5,107 nt of DNA from Spirochaetales bacterium (GCA_007130265.1 SLST01000333.1:1-5107); one strand, 5' to 3'. Positions 1-4,472 are shown, counted from the stretch's first letter. Numbers and translations are program-made. Notes: a model not told the origin generated them from the letters alone.

Positions 1-39
1 GAACCGTTTGATGATGGAACACGAAGGAGAGCACTATGA
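1..39 (+). CDS. 3' end of an upstream gene (partial, tentative)
   Basis: One frame is open from the window edge to a TGA at 37-39 and would encode a C-terminus reading EPFDDGTRRRAL. Its stop overlaps the ATG of the next gene as ATGA, the same coupling seen at most later junctions of this operon, and this is the main reason to prefer this frame. Another frame stops earlier, at a double TGATGA (9-14). By analogy with T2SS operons the upstream gene might be gspF or gspE, but twelve residues do not show this. Confidence 0.35.
   Translation, partial: EPFDDGTRRRAL
24..29 (+). promoter_or_regulatory. Shine-Dalgarno site for the lipoprotein gene
   Basis: AAGGAG lies 6 nt before the ATG at 36. It supports this start for the lipoprotein, whose signal peptide begins directly there. 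Confidence 0.8.
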
Positions 40-605
40 AATCAGCCGCCATTAGCGCCGTACTGTGTGCCGTCGTTCTTCTCGGATGCGCCGGGACTCC
101 GGATGCCGCATGGACGCAACCGGCTCCTCTCCACGGCGTGATCTACGATGCTTCGGGCGCGCCGCTCGGATGGGTCGAGCTCCAGGTGGATGAGGGTCCC
201 CCGGTCTACTCCGATATCCATGGACGATTCAGCCTTCCGCCGCTCACGGCGGGAAGCTACACCGTCAAGGCCGGCAGGAAGGGGTACGAGACGCTCACGT
301 CTGAAGTCGCCTTCACGAACCGATCCGACGTCCTCTATCTAAGACTCCGTTCGGTCGACGAGCTCTCGGTTCAGGTACAGGAGGCGCTCGACCGCGGAAG
401 GACAGCCAGGGCGATCGAGTTGCTCGAAGCTGGATTGCCCGCGAATCCAGAAGACGAGCAGCTGCGCTTCCTCCTTGCTCTGACCTATGCGCGGATCGGT
501 GACGTCGATGGGGCGCTCTCGGAGCTCAAATGGTTCTCGAGTGAAGAGCCACCGGCGGCGGTCGAGCTGTTGCGTCTGCAGGTCGGGAAAGGAGGCTCGC
601 TGTGA
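36..605 (+). CDS. Outer-membrane-type lipoprotein with carboxypeptidase regulatory-like and TPR domains, in a T2SS operon
   Basis: This is a 189-aa predicted lipoprotein. Residues 1-17 form a short signal peptide ending in a lipobox LLGC with Cys18 as the lipidation site. The +2 residue is Ala, with no Asp retention signal, so outer-membrane sorting is plausible. Residues about 32-104 look like a carboxypeptidase regulatory-like (transthyretin-type) beta-sandwich: G-x-I-Y-D-A-S-G-A-P-L, then the DIHGRFSLPPLTAGSY pattern typical of the fold. Residues about 110-168 are helical with TPR character (A-I-E-L-L-E-A, NPEDEQLRFLLALTYARIGD). The ATG has a good SD, and the stop overlaps the gspG start (GTGA), so the two are translationally coupled. 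TPR lipoproteins such as PilF/PilW/Tgl act as pilotins for type IV pilus secretins, so an assembly role in this secretion system is a reasonable inference, not shown. The domain assignment is by pattern only. Confidence 0.85.
   Translation: MKSAAISAVLCAVVLLGCAGTPDAAWTQPAPLHGVIYDASGAPLGWVELQVDEGPPVYSDIHGRFSLPPLTAGSYTVKAGRKGYETLTSEVAFTNRSDVLYLRLRSVDELSVQVQEALDRGRTARAIELLEAGLPANPEDEQLRFLLALTYARIGDVDGALSELKWFSSEEPPAAVELLRLQVGKGGSL
588..595 (+). promoter_or_regulatory. Shine-Dalgarno site setting the GTG start of gspG
   Basis: AAAGGAGG sits 6 nt before the GTG at 602, inside the end of the lipoprotein gene. This near-perfect site supports the GTG start, which places the prepilin leader directly before the cleavage glycine. 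Confidence 0.8.
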
Positions 606-1048
606 TCTTTCGACGCCGCGTGGCTGGTCCGCAGGCGGGGTGGACCTTCGTTGAATCGATCATCGTCATCGGGATCATCATAGTTCTGAGCGGAACCGTC
701 TCCTTTTCTGCCGTGCGGTATCTTGAGCAGGCACGAAGCGCTGCCACGCGAGCCCAGGTCAACGCCGTGAGTCTTGCCCTGCATGCATACTATCTCGACA
801 CCGGAGTCTACCCGACGGAGCCTCAGGGACTCGCTGCGCTCTGGGAGAAGCCGACCCTTGCTCCGGTTCCCGGAGGGTGGACAGGCCCATACCTCGAACG
901 CCCGGTCGGCACCGACTCCTGGGGGAACGAGCTCATCTACCGGCGACCGGGACCGGCTGGCCTGGCATTCGAAGTGGCATCGTACGGCGCAGACGGACGA
1001 CCGGGAGGAGAGGGGCGAGATGCCGATATCAGCTCGGCGGGATACTGA
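602..1048 (+). CDS. gspG: Type II secretion major pseudopilin GspG
   Basis: A 148-aa major pseudopilin, the main subunit of the periplasmic pseudopilus that pushes substrates through the secretin. A basic leader (MIFRRRVAGPQAG) ends at Gly13. Prepilin peptidase would cut before Trp14, giving a mature WTFVE start with the essential Glu at +5 (Glu18). The usual +1 Phe is replaced by Trp. Residues about 16-37 are the hydrophobic helix. The C-terminal part matches GspG closely: Y-Y-x-D-T-G-x-Y-P-T-E-P-Q-G-L-A-A-L (about 63-80), GPYLERP (95-101), DSWGNELIYR (105-114), then YGADGRPGGEGRDADI (128-143), which carries the acidic residues of the family's calcium site. Length is normal. The GTG overlaps the upstream TGA by four bases, and the end overlaps the next gene by 29 bp. 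The assignment is firm. Confidence 0.95.
   Translation: MIFRRRVAGPQAGWTFVESIIVIGIIIVLSGTVSFSAVRYLEQARSAATRAQVNAVSLALHAYYLDTGVYPTEPQGLAALWEKPTLAPVPGGWTGPYLERPVGTDSWGNELIYRRPGPAGLAFEVASYGADGRPGGEGRDADISSAGY
1004..1010 (+). promoter_or_regulatory. Shine-Dalgarno site embedded in gspG
   Basis: GGAGGAG lies 9 nt before the ATG at 1020. The same bases encode the Gly-Gly-Glu of the GspG calcium-loop region, so a conserved protein motif and a ribosome binding site share sequence. It decides the start of the next gene. Confidence 0.65.
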
Positions 1049-1214
1049 ACCGCGTGCCGGCTACTGGCTGATCGAGGCCATGGCGGCGCTGGTCCTTCTC
1101 GTGCTCTCCATGGTCCTCGCAGCGTCGATCCTGCAGACCCTGTCCTGGCGGCTCGCAGCGACCGAGAAGGTGCTGCGAGAGCGTCTGGAGCTGCGAGAGG
1201 AGCTCCTTGAATGA
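1020..1214 (+). CDS. Very short GspI/GspH-like minor pseudopilin
   Basis: This 64-aa protein has a class III (prepilin) signal. The leader MPISARRDTEPRAG ends at Gly14, followed by YWLIEAM with Glu19 at +5, then a hydrophobic helix (about 20-40). The remaining roughly 24 residues are a charged, probably amphipathic helix (ATEKVLRERLELREELLE). There is no globular C-terminal domain, whereas GspI and GspH proteins are normally about twice this length or more. The E-A-M-A-A-L-V-L-L start is most like GspI. The ATG at 1020 is preceded by an SD and overlaps gspG by 29 bp. The stop overlaps the next start as ATGA. The next gene has its own prepilin-like N-terminus, so this is unlikely to be a simple frameshift fragment. 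It could be a minimal minor pseudopilin capping or priming the pseudopilus (inference). Confidence 0.75.
   Translation: MPISARRDTEPRAGYWLIEAMAALVLLVLSMVLAASILQTLSWRLAATEKVLRERLELREELLE
1196..1202 (+). promoter_or_regulatory. Shine-Dalgarno site for the third pseudopilin-like gene
   Basis: AGAGGAG lies 8 nt before the ATG at 1211, inside the end of the short pseudopilin gene. It supports 1211 as the start; a second ATG follows at once at 1214. Confidence 0.6.
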
Positions 1215-1708
1215 TGCGATCGGCCGGATCGCTGGTTGATGCGGTTCTCGGGGCCGTCATGACCGCGATGCTGTTCGCGATGAGCTGGTCCGCGGTCGGC
1301 GCGACGACAGCCGCTGCAGAGCGCATCGTGCATCGCTCACTCGTTCTTGCGGAAGTGTCCCGACTCGAGGTGGTCGTGGGGGAGCGGTGCGGCAGGATCC
1401 GCTGGCCGGATCCGCGGAGCGACTTCGGTCTGGTCGAGACCGCAGACAGCGTACGGATGGGACATCTGGACGGCATTCCAGCGCGCGACTTCATCGTCTC
1501 GTGGAGCGAGGACGGAGTTCGCATCGGGCACTCCGGCGCCGTCGACGAGTTTCCACGGCTGCGGATGGTCACGGTGCAGACCGTCAACGAGCCGTTTCCG
1601 GCGCTCCGGCTCGTGGTCTCTGATGGTCAAGCCACATGGCCGATCATTGCACCGCTCGCCGGCGCGGCGCACGACGGCGCGTTCACGGCGAGCGCGGCAG
1701 TCCGGTGA
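1211..1708 (+). CDS. Atypical minor pseudopilin-like protein (GspH/GspJ position)
   Basis: A 165-aa protein with a very short leader MMRSAG and a possible prepilin cleavage at Gly6 before SLVDAVLGAV. A hydrophobic helix follows (about 8-31), then a helical stretch (33-58) and a C-terminal part rich in predicted beta strands (about 60-150: ARDFIVSWSEDGVRI, RLRMVTVQTVNEP, ALRLVVSDG). The +5 Glu of normal pseudopilins is absent: Asp falls at +4 and Ala at +5. GspK-type pseudopilins also lack Glu5, but GspK is about twice as long, so length and position fit GspH or GspJ better. The start overlaps the upstream stop (ATGA), and the stop overlaps the next start (GTGA). The family is not recognised from primary sequence alone. 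The call rests on operon position, N-terminal architecture and size. Confidence 0.65.
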   Translation: MMRSAGSLVDAVLGAVMTAMLFAMSWSAVGATTAAAERIVHRSLVLAEVSRLEVVVGERCGRIRWPDPRSDFGLVETADSVRMGHLDGIPARDFIVSWSEDGVRIGHSGAVDEFPRLRMVTVQTVNEPFPALRLVVSDGQATWPIIAPLAGAAHDGAFTASAAVR

Positions 1709-2097
1709 AGGTCGTTGCGCCGGCACTCTTCGTCGTGCTCCTCTGCGTCGCGACGCTCCGGGTCTTCACCGGGACGCTGCAGCTGACGAAGACCGCGGAC
1801 GCGAGGACCGCCGCGATGAGCGAGCTCATGTCGCTTGGCGTCGCGCTCTCGGATGAGATCGCCGGGTTTGAGGGTGATGCGGCTGAGAAGGACGAACGGT
1901 TGCGCGCGCTCCTTGCGCGTCTGGACGCGACGCATCGCGATGGGGGCAGTACGGACAACGGCGCGGACGTCATGGTCGAGCTTCCTCTCACTACGTTGGA
2001 CCCCACGGCCGGCACGACCTACCGTGGGATCGTCCGCTTCGTCGGGGCGTCGATTGTCGGAATGCGCCTCGTCGCAGAACGAGAAGGAGGACCGTGA
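1705..2097 (+). CDS. Single-pass membrane protein at the end of the T2SS operon
   Basis: A 130-aa protein that I cannot assign to a family. Residues about 4-23 are a transmembrane helix right at the N-terminus (VAPALFVVLLCVATLRVF). Then come a probable helix (about 30-73, including MSELMSLGVALSDEIAGF and EKDERLRALLARLD), a Gly/Asp-rich linker (79-86) and a likely beta-rich end (VMVELPLTTLDP, TYRGIVRFVGASIVGMRLV). The layout resembles a pseudopilin without a leader glycine or Glu5, or a small GspM-like inner-membrane component. Neither is demonstrated. The GTG start overlaps the upstream TGA, with no clear SD before it, so translation probably depends on coupling. An in-frame GTG or ATG start further upstream would remove the N-terminal position of the TM helix. 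Co-transcription with gspG suggests a secretion role. Confidence 0.6.
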   Translation: MKVVAPALFVVLLCVATLRVFTGTLQLTKTADARTAAMSELMSLGVALSDEIAGFEGDAAEKDERLRALLARLDATHRDGGSTDNGADVMVELPLTTLDPTAGTTYRGIVRFVGASIVGMRLVAEREGGP

Positions 2098-2112
2098 CCG
2101 GGCAGTGCCGGT
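2097..2112 (+). other. Short hairpin just after the T2SS operon
   Basis: ACCGG (2097-2101) pairs with CCGGT (2108-2112) across a 6-nt loop, and a moderately T-rich run follows (to 2130). It could slow or protect the operon's 3' end, but it is short and lacks a clean T-tract. The stronger terminator at 2180-2221 would also serve the operon. Confidence 0.25.
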
Positions 2113-2124
2113 TCGAGTTCCCTC

Positions 2125-2152
2125 TTGTTTAATCTCCAAAAGGGTGTATAAT
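2125..2152 (+). promoter_or_regulatory. Promoter with consensus TATAAT -10 box
   Basis: TTGTTT (2125-2130) is separated by 16 bp from a perfect TATAAT (2147-2152). A consensus -10 in such GC-rich DNA stands out. The predicted start site is about 2158-2160. Downstream lies only a short G-rich stretch before an intrinsic terminator. Confidence 0.6.
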
Positions 2153-2154
2153 AT

Positions 2155-2185
2155 GGGGTAGGCAAGGGATGAGGGGACAGGGGGG
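2155..2185 (+). other. Putative G-quadruplex motif
   Basis: Four G-runs, GGGG (2155-2158), GGG (2166-2168), GGGG (2173-2176) and GGGGGG (2180-2185), are separated by 7, 4 and 3 bases. This satisfies the usual G3+N1-7 rule. It starts 2 bases after the -10 box, so it would lie in the non-template DNA strand across the start site and largely within the RNA. Confidence 0.5.
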
Positions 2186-2221
2186 ATCGTCGCCGAAGGG
2201 CGATGATCCCTTCGCTTTTTT
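2159..2221 (+). ncRNA. Candidate tiny RNA or attenuated leader
   Basis: Between the predicted start site of the TATAAT promoter and the T-tract of the terminator lie only about 60 nt. The first 27 are almost pure purine (GGCAAGGGATGAGGGGACAG and following G's), and the remainder is the terminator hairpin. No known RNA family is recognised. It is either an independent small RNA or the prematurely terminated leader of the aldo/keto reductase gene downstream. The three GGA motifs (2167, 2175, 2184) and the G-runs are discussed as findings. Supported by sequence signals only. Confidence 0.35.
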
Positions 2222-2282
2222 GGCCGGTGTCTCGCGCCGACGGTTCCCATCGGCGCCACCTGACGGTATCATGCCACTATGA
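2169..2282 (+). CDS. Possible 37-codon leader ORF overlapping the reductase start
   Basis: An ORF starts with ATG about 10 nt after the predicted start site, encodes MRGQGGSSPKGDDPFAFLAG plus 17 more residues, runs through both arms of the terminator, and ends with TGA at 2280-2282. That stop overlaps the reductase ATG as ATGA. The only SD-like bases (AAGGG, 2164-2168) touch the ATG directly, which is poor spacing. The peptide has no recognisable domain. Open frames of this size are common in GC-rich DNA, so the ORF may be chance. The case for it is the ATGA overlap and the lack of any SD for the reductase. Confidence 0.2.
   Translation: MRGQGGSSPKGDDPFAFLAGVSRRRFPSAPPDGIMPL
2180..2221 (+). 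terminator. Strong intrinsic terminator
   Basis: GGGATCGTCGCC (2183-2194) pairs with GGCGATGATCCC (2199-2210) around a GAAG loop: 12 pairs including one G-U, extendable by two G-U and one G-C pair down to 2180/2213. TTTTTT (2216-2221) follows. It would end both the T2SS operon and the transcript from the promoter at 2125-2152. A second hairpin overlaps it: CGAAGGG (2194-2200) with CCCTTCG (2208-2214), one base before the T-run. Confidence 0.85.
2234..2256. repeat. Inverted repeat around the -35 region of the reductase promoter
   Basis: GCGCCGA (2234-2240) and TCGGCGC (2250-2256) are perfect 7-bp arms with a 9-bp spacer. The spacer contains the candidate -35 element (2244-2249), so the repeat could be an operator. 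No regulator gene is present in the window to match it. Confidence 0.35.
2244..2272 (+). promoter_or_regulatory. Candidate promoter giving a leaderless reductase mRNA
   Basis: TTCCCA (2244-2249), a 17-bp spacer and TATCAT (2267-2272, five of six consensus bases) precede the ATG at 2279. The expected start site coincides with the A of the ATG. No SD is present before the gene, which fits a leaderless transcript. Confidence 0.4.
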
Positions 2283-3268
2283 AAAGCGTACGACTCGGCG
2301 GATCAGGCCTCAAGGTATCGGAGATCTGCCTCGGGACGATGACTTTCGCCCGCGAGGCCGACGAGGGAACCTCCTTTGCGATCATGGATGCCTATCTCGA
2401 GCGCGGCGGATACTTCCTCGACACGGCCGATGGGTACTCGGCCGGCGCGAGTGAGGTCACTGTCGGGCGATGGATGAAGAAGCGCGGCACGCGCGAGTCG
2501 CTGGTCATCGCCACCAAGGTGCATGCGCACATGGGACCGGGGCCAAACGACGGCGGGCTCTCGCGCTACCACATCATCAGAGAGGTCGAGCACAGCCTCC
2601 GTCGACTCCAGACCGACGTGATTGATCTCTACCAGATACATCGGTGGCACACCGAGTCTCCGCTCGAGGAGACCGCACGCGCGCTCGACGACCTGGTTCG
2701 GGCCGGAAAGGTCCGGTACCTGGGGTGCTCGAATCTCAGAGCGTATCAGCTATTGAGTTATCTTCACTACGCCGAGACGAACCTTCTGTCACGGTTCGTC
2801 TCGCTGCAACCCGCCTACAGTGCGCTCAACCGGGCGATCGAGCTCGAGCTCCTTCCACTCGTAGAGCGAGAACGTATTGGAGTGATCCCGTACAACCCAC
2901 TCGCTGCAGGGCTGCTCACCGGCAAGTACACGAAGGGCGCCTCCCTGCCGCAGGGCGCACGACTCGAGACTGACGCCAACTACCATCGCCGGTACTACAC
3001 GGACGAGGCGCTCGGCATAGCCGGACGCTTCGTCGAGTATGCGGCCGGTCTCGGGCTCACCCCCGCGCAGCTCGCCATCGCCTGGGTCCGCGCTGATCCG
3101 CGGATAACGTCCCCAATCGTCGGGGCGAGAAGTGTAGAACAGCTTAGTGACTCCCTGGGTGCACTGGAGCGCACGCTCTCTGCGGAGGAGCGAGCAGAAA
3201 CCCCGGCAGTCGCGACCGGCCGTTGGGTCGGCGAAGACCCGCTCTACGACCGCACCGCATACCGGTGA
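2279..3268 (+). CDS. Aldo/keto reductase
   Basis: A 329-aa NAD(P)H-dependent aldo/keto reductase, a cytoplasmic TIM-barrel enzyme reducing aldehydes or ketones to alcohols. The full catalytic tetrad is visible: Asp48 and Tyr53 in FLDTADGYSAGASE, Lys80 in VIATK, and His121 in DLYQIHRW. Cofactor-site motifs follow in order: GCSNL (149-153), Gln177 in SLQPAY, YNPLAAGLLTGKY (205-217), and near the end IVGARSVEQLSDSL (280-293), whose Arg284 and Ser285 fall where this superfamily binds the cofactor phosphate. The N-terminal LGGSGLKVSEICLGTMTF is the classic start of the family, so the ATG at 2279 is right. Length and order resemble the Kv-beta/YghZ/TAS-like branch. The substrate cannot be told. No SD precedes the ATG. 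It stands alone, 46 bp before the ABC ATPase gene, with no pathway partner in view. Confidence 0.93.
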   Translation: MKSVRLGGSGLKVSEICLGTMTFAREADEGTSFAIMDAYLERGGYFLDTADGYSAGASEVTVGRWMKKRGTRESLVIATKVHAHMGPGPNDGGLSRYHIIREVEHSLRRLQTDVIDLYQIHRWHTESPLEETARALDDLVRAGKVRYLGCSNLRAYQLLSYLHYAETNLLSRFVSLQPAYSALNRAIELELLPLVERERIGVIPYNPLAAGLLTGKYTKGASLPQGARLETDANYHRRYYTDEALGIAGRFVEYAAGLGLTPAQLAIAWVRADPRITSPIVGARSVEQLSDSLGALERTLSAEERAETPAVATGRWVGEDPLYDRTAYR

Positions 3269-3302
3269 CCGAAGGAACTGTACGTCGCTGCAGGACCATC
3301 AC

Positions 3303-3308
3303 TATTAT
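3303..3308 (+). promoter_or_regulatory. Candidate -10 box for the ABC ATPase gene
   Basis: TATTAT (five of six consensus bases) ends 6 bp before the GTG at 3315, so transcription would begin at about the start codon. No convincing -35 element is seen upstream. The same -10-to-start spacing occurs at the reductase gene. Confidence 0.35.
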
Positions 3309-3314
3309 TAGGGT

Positions 3315-4472
3315 GTGCTTGACGTCACCGAATACGGTATAGAGATCCAGAACCTGGTGAAGGTCTTCCCGCTGAAGCCGGGAGGCCAGGACGGTGTGTA
3401 CGCCCTTGACGGCGTGGATCTGCGGGTAAACCCCCGCGAGCTGTTCGTGATTCTCGGACCATCCGGCTGTGGGAAGTCGACGCTTCTCCGCTGCGTCGCC
3501 GGCCTCGAGGAACCCGAGCATGGCGAGATTTCGCTCGGCCGGAGAACGGTGTACTCGGCAACGACCGGTGAATCGGTCTCTGCTCAGCACCGTCAAGTCG
3601 GCATGGTCTTCCAGAACTTCGCGCTCTACCCCCACATGAACGTCGCGCAAAACGTCGGCTTTGGACTGAGGACCAGGCGGGTCGCGAACCCGGAGCTTGG
3701 CCAGCGCGTAGCGGAGGCGCTACGCCTCGTAGAGATGGAAGAGTTTGCCGATCGCAGACCGGCGCACCTCTCAGGCGGCCAGCAACAACGCGTTGCACTC
3801 GCCCGCGCGATCGCGGGGAATCCCAGAATCCTGCTGTTCGACGAACCGCTTTCGAACCTCGATCCACTCCTGCGCAAGACGGTTCGGGCGGATCTCAAGC
3901 AGCTGATCACGAGGCTCGGCATCACCTCGCTCTTTGTGACTCACGATCAGGAAGAGGCGATGATCATGGGCGACCGACTCGCGGTGATGCATAAGGGACG
4001 GGTCGAGCAGATCGGCACGCCCGACGAGGTATACCGACGTCCACAGACGATCTTCGTCGCGGCTTTCACCGGACGACCGGTCACGAATCTCATCGAAGGC
4101 GTCGTGGACGAGTACCGCGGCGAAAGGCTCCTCGTGCCAATCGAGTCGCGGGCTGAGACGCTGCGTGTCCCGCCCGAACTGCTGGAGTTCCGCGGTCAGC
4201 GGATCACGGTTCACGTGCGTCCTGAGGAGGTCCGGCTCTCCGACGGAGAGGAACCAAACTCCACGCCCCTGGAGATCGAGAACGTGCTGCCGGAGGGGGG
4301 CCAATGCTTCGTCCACTTTCACCTGGGCGGTCCCTACAAGCCACTCGTGGTCAGGGCCGACCCGACGCTGGTGAAGAAAGAGGAGATCGGCCGGCGGCGG
4401 ACCGTCACGCTGGACCAGGGCACGGTCTACAGCCCGGAAACCGGCCGTCTCATTGGGGAGTTCGGGCGCTGA
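3315..4472 (+). CDS. ABC transporter ATPase, MalK/UgpC type with C-terminal TOBE-like domain
   Basis: A 385-aa ATPase of the carbohydrate-uptake type (CUT1, MalK/UgpC/MsmK), which powers an inner-membrane permease from the cytoplasm. In order: Walker A GPSGCGKST (48-56), Q-loop with Gln100 in MVFQNFALYPHMNV, signature LSGGQQQRVALARAI (152-166), Walker B ILLFDE (172-177) with catalytic Glu177, D-loop SNLD (180-183), and His210 in FVTHDQEEAM. The regulatory C-terminal region (about 255-385) holds the family-type motif VRPEEVRLSDG (301-311). The GTG start is the first possible one: an in-frame TAG lies at 3309-3311. No SD is evident. No permease or binding-protein gene is adjacent, so it may be a shared ATPase like MsmK, or its partners lie elsewhere. 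Sugar or sugar-phosphate ester substrates are typical, but iron or polyamine import ATPases share much of the architecture. Confidence 0.93.
   Translation: MLDVTEYGIEIQNLVKVFPLKPGGQDGVYALDGVDLRVNPRELFVILGPSGCGKSTLLRCVAGLEEPEHGEISLGRRTVYSATTGESVSAQHRQVGMVFQNFALYPHMNVAQNVGFGLRTRRVANPELGQRVAEALRLVEMEEFADRRPAHLSGGQQQRVALARAIAGNPRILLFDEPLSNLDPLLRKTVRADLKQLITRLGITSLFVTHDQEEAMIMGDRLAVMHKGRVEQIGTPDEVYRRPQTIFVAAFTGRPVTNLIEGVVDEYRGERLLVPIESRAETLRVPPELLEFRGQRITVHVRPEEVRLSDGEEPNSTPLEIENVLPEGGQCFVHFHLGGPYKPLVVRADPTLVKKEEIGRRRTVTLDQGTVYSPETGRLIGEFGR

Noticed and set aside
1395..1415. Direct repeat GGATCCGC twice, 13 bp apart
   Set aside because: It lies within coding sequence, is only 8 bp long and is explained by codons for similar residues.
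2084..2132. A good AAGGAGG (2084-2090) followed by a 12-codon ORF from GTG 2094
   Set aside because: The spacing is only 3 nt, the ORF is very short, and it has no recognisable content. It may be a relic of a lost next operon gene, but this cannot be supported.
937..2259. Long open frames on the minus strand opposite the T2SS genes (937-1587, 1627-2259)
   Set aside because: The translations are low-complexity Arg/Ser/Pro-rich, typical antisense shadows of GC-rich coding DNA, while the + strand frames show coherent protein features.
2234..2266. Two GACGG motifs as a mini-ykkC (guanidine-II) riboswitch
   Set aside because: That class needs ACGR tetraloops closing two similar hairpins. Here the ACGG bases are not tetraloops and no second hairpin exists.
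3320..3327. TGACGTCA palindrome at the ABC ATPase start
   Set aside because: A single 8-bp palindrome inside the first codons, with no second half-site or promoter context; likely chance.
3315..3867. Minus-strand open frame opposite the ABC ATPase (3325-3867)
   Set aside because: The frame overlaps strongly conserved ABC motifs on the + strand and its own translation has no family features.
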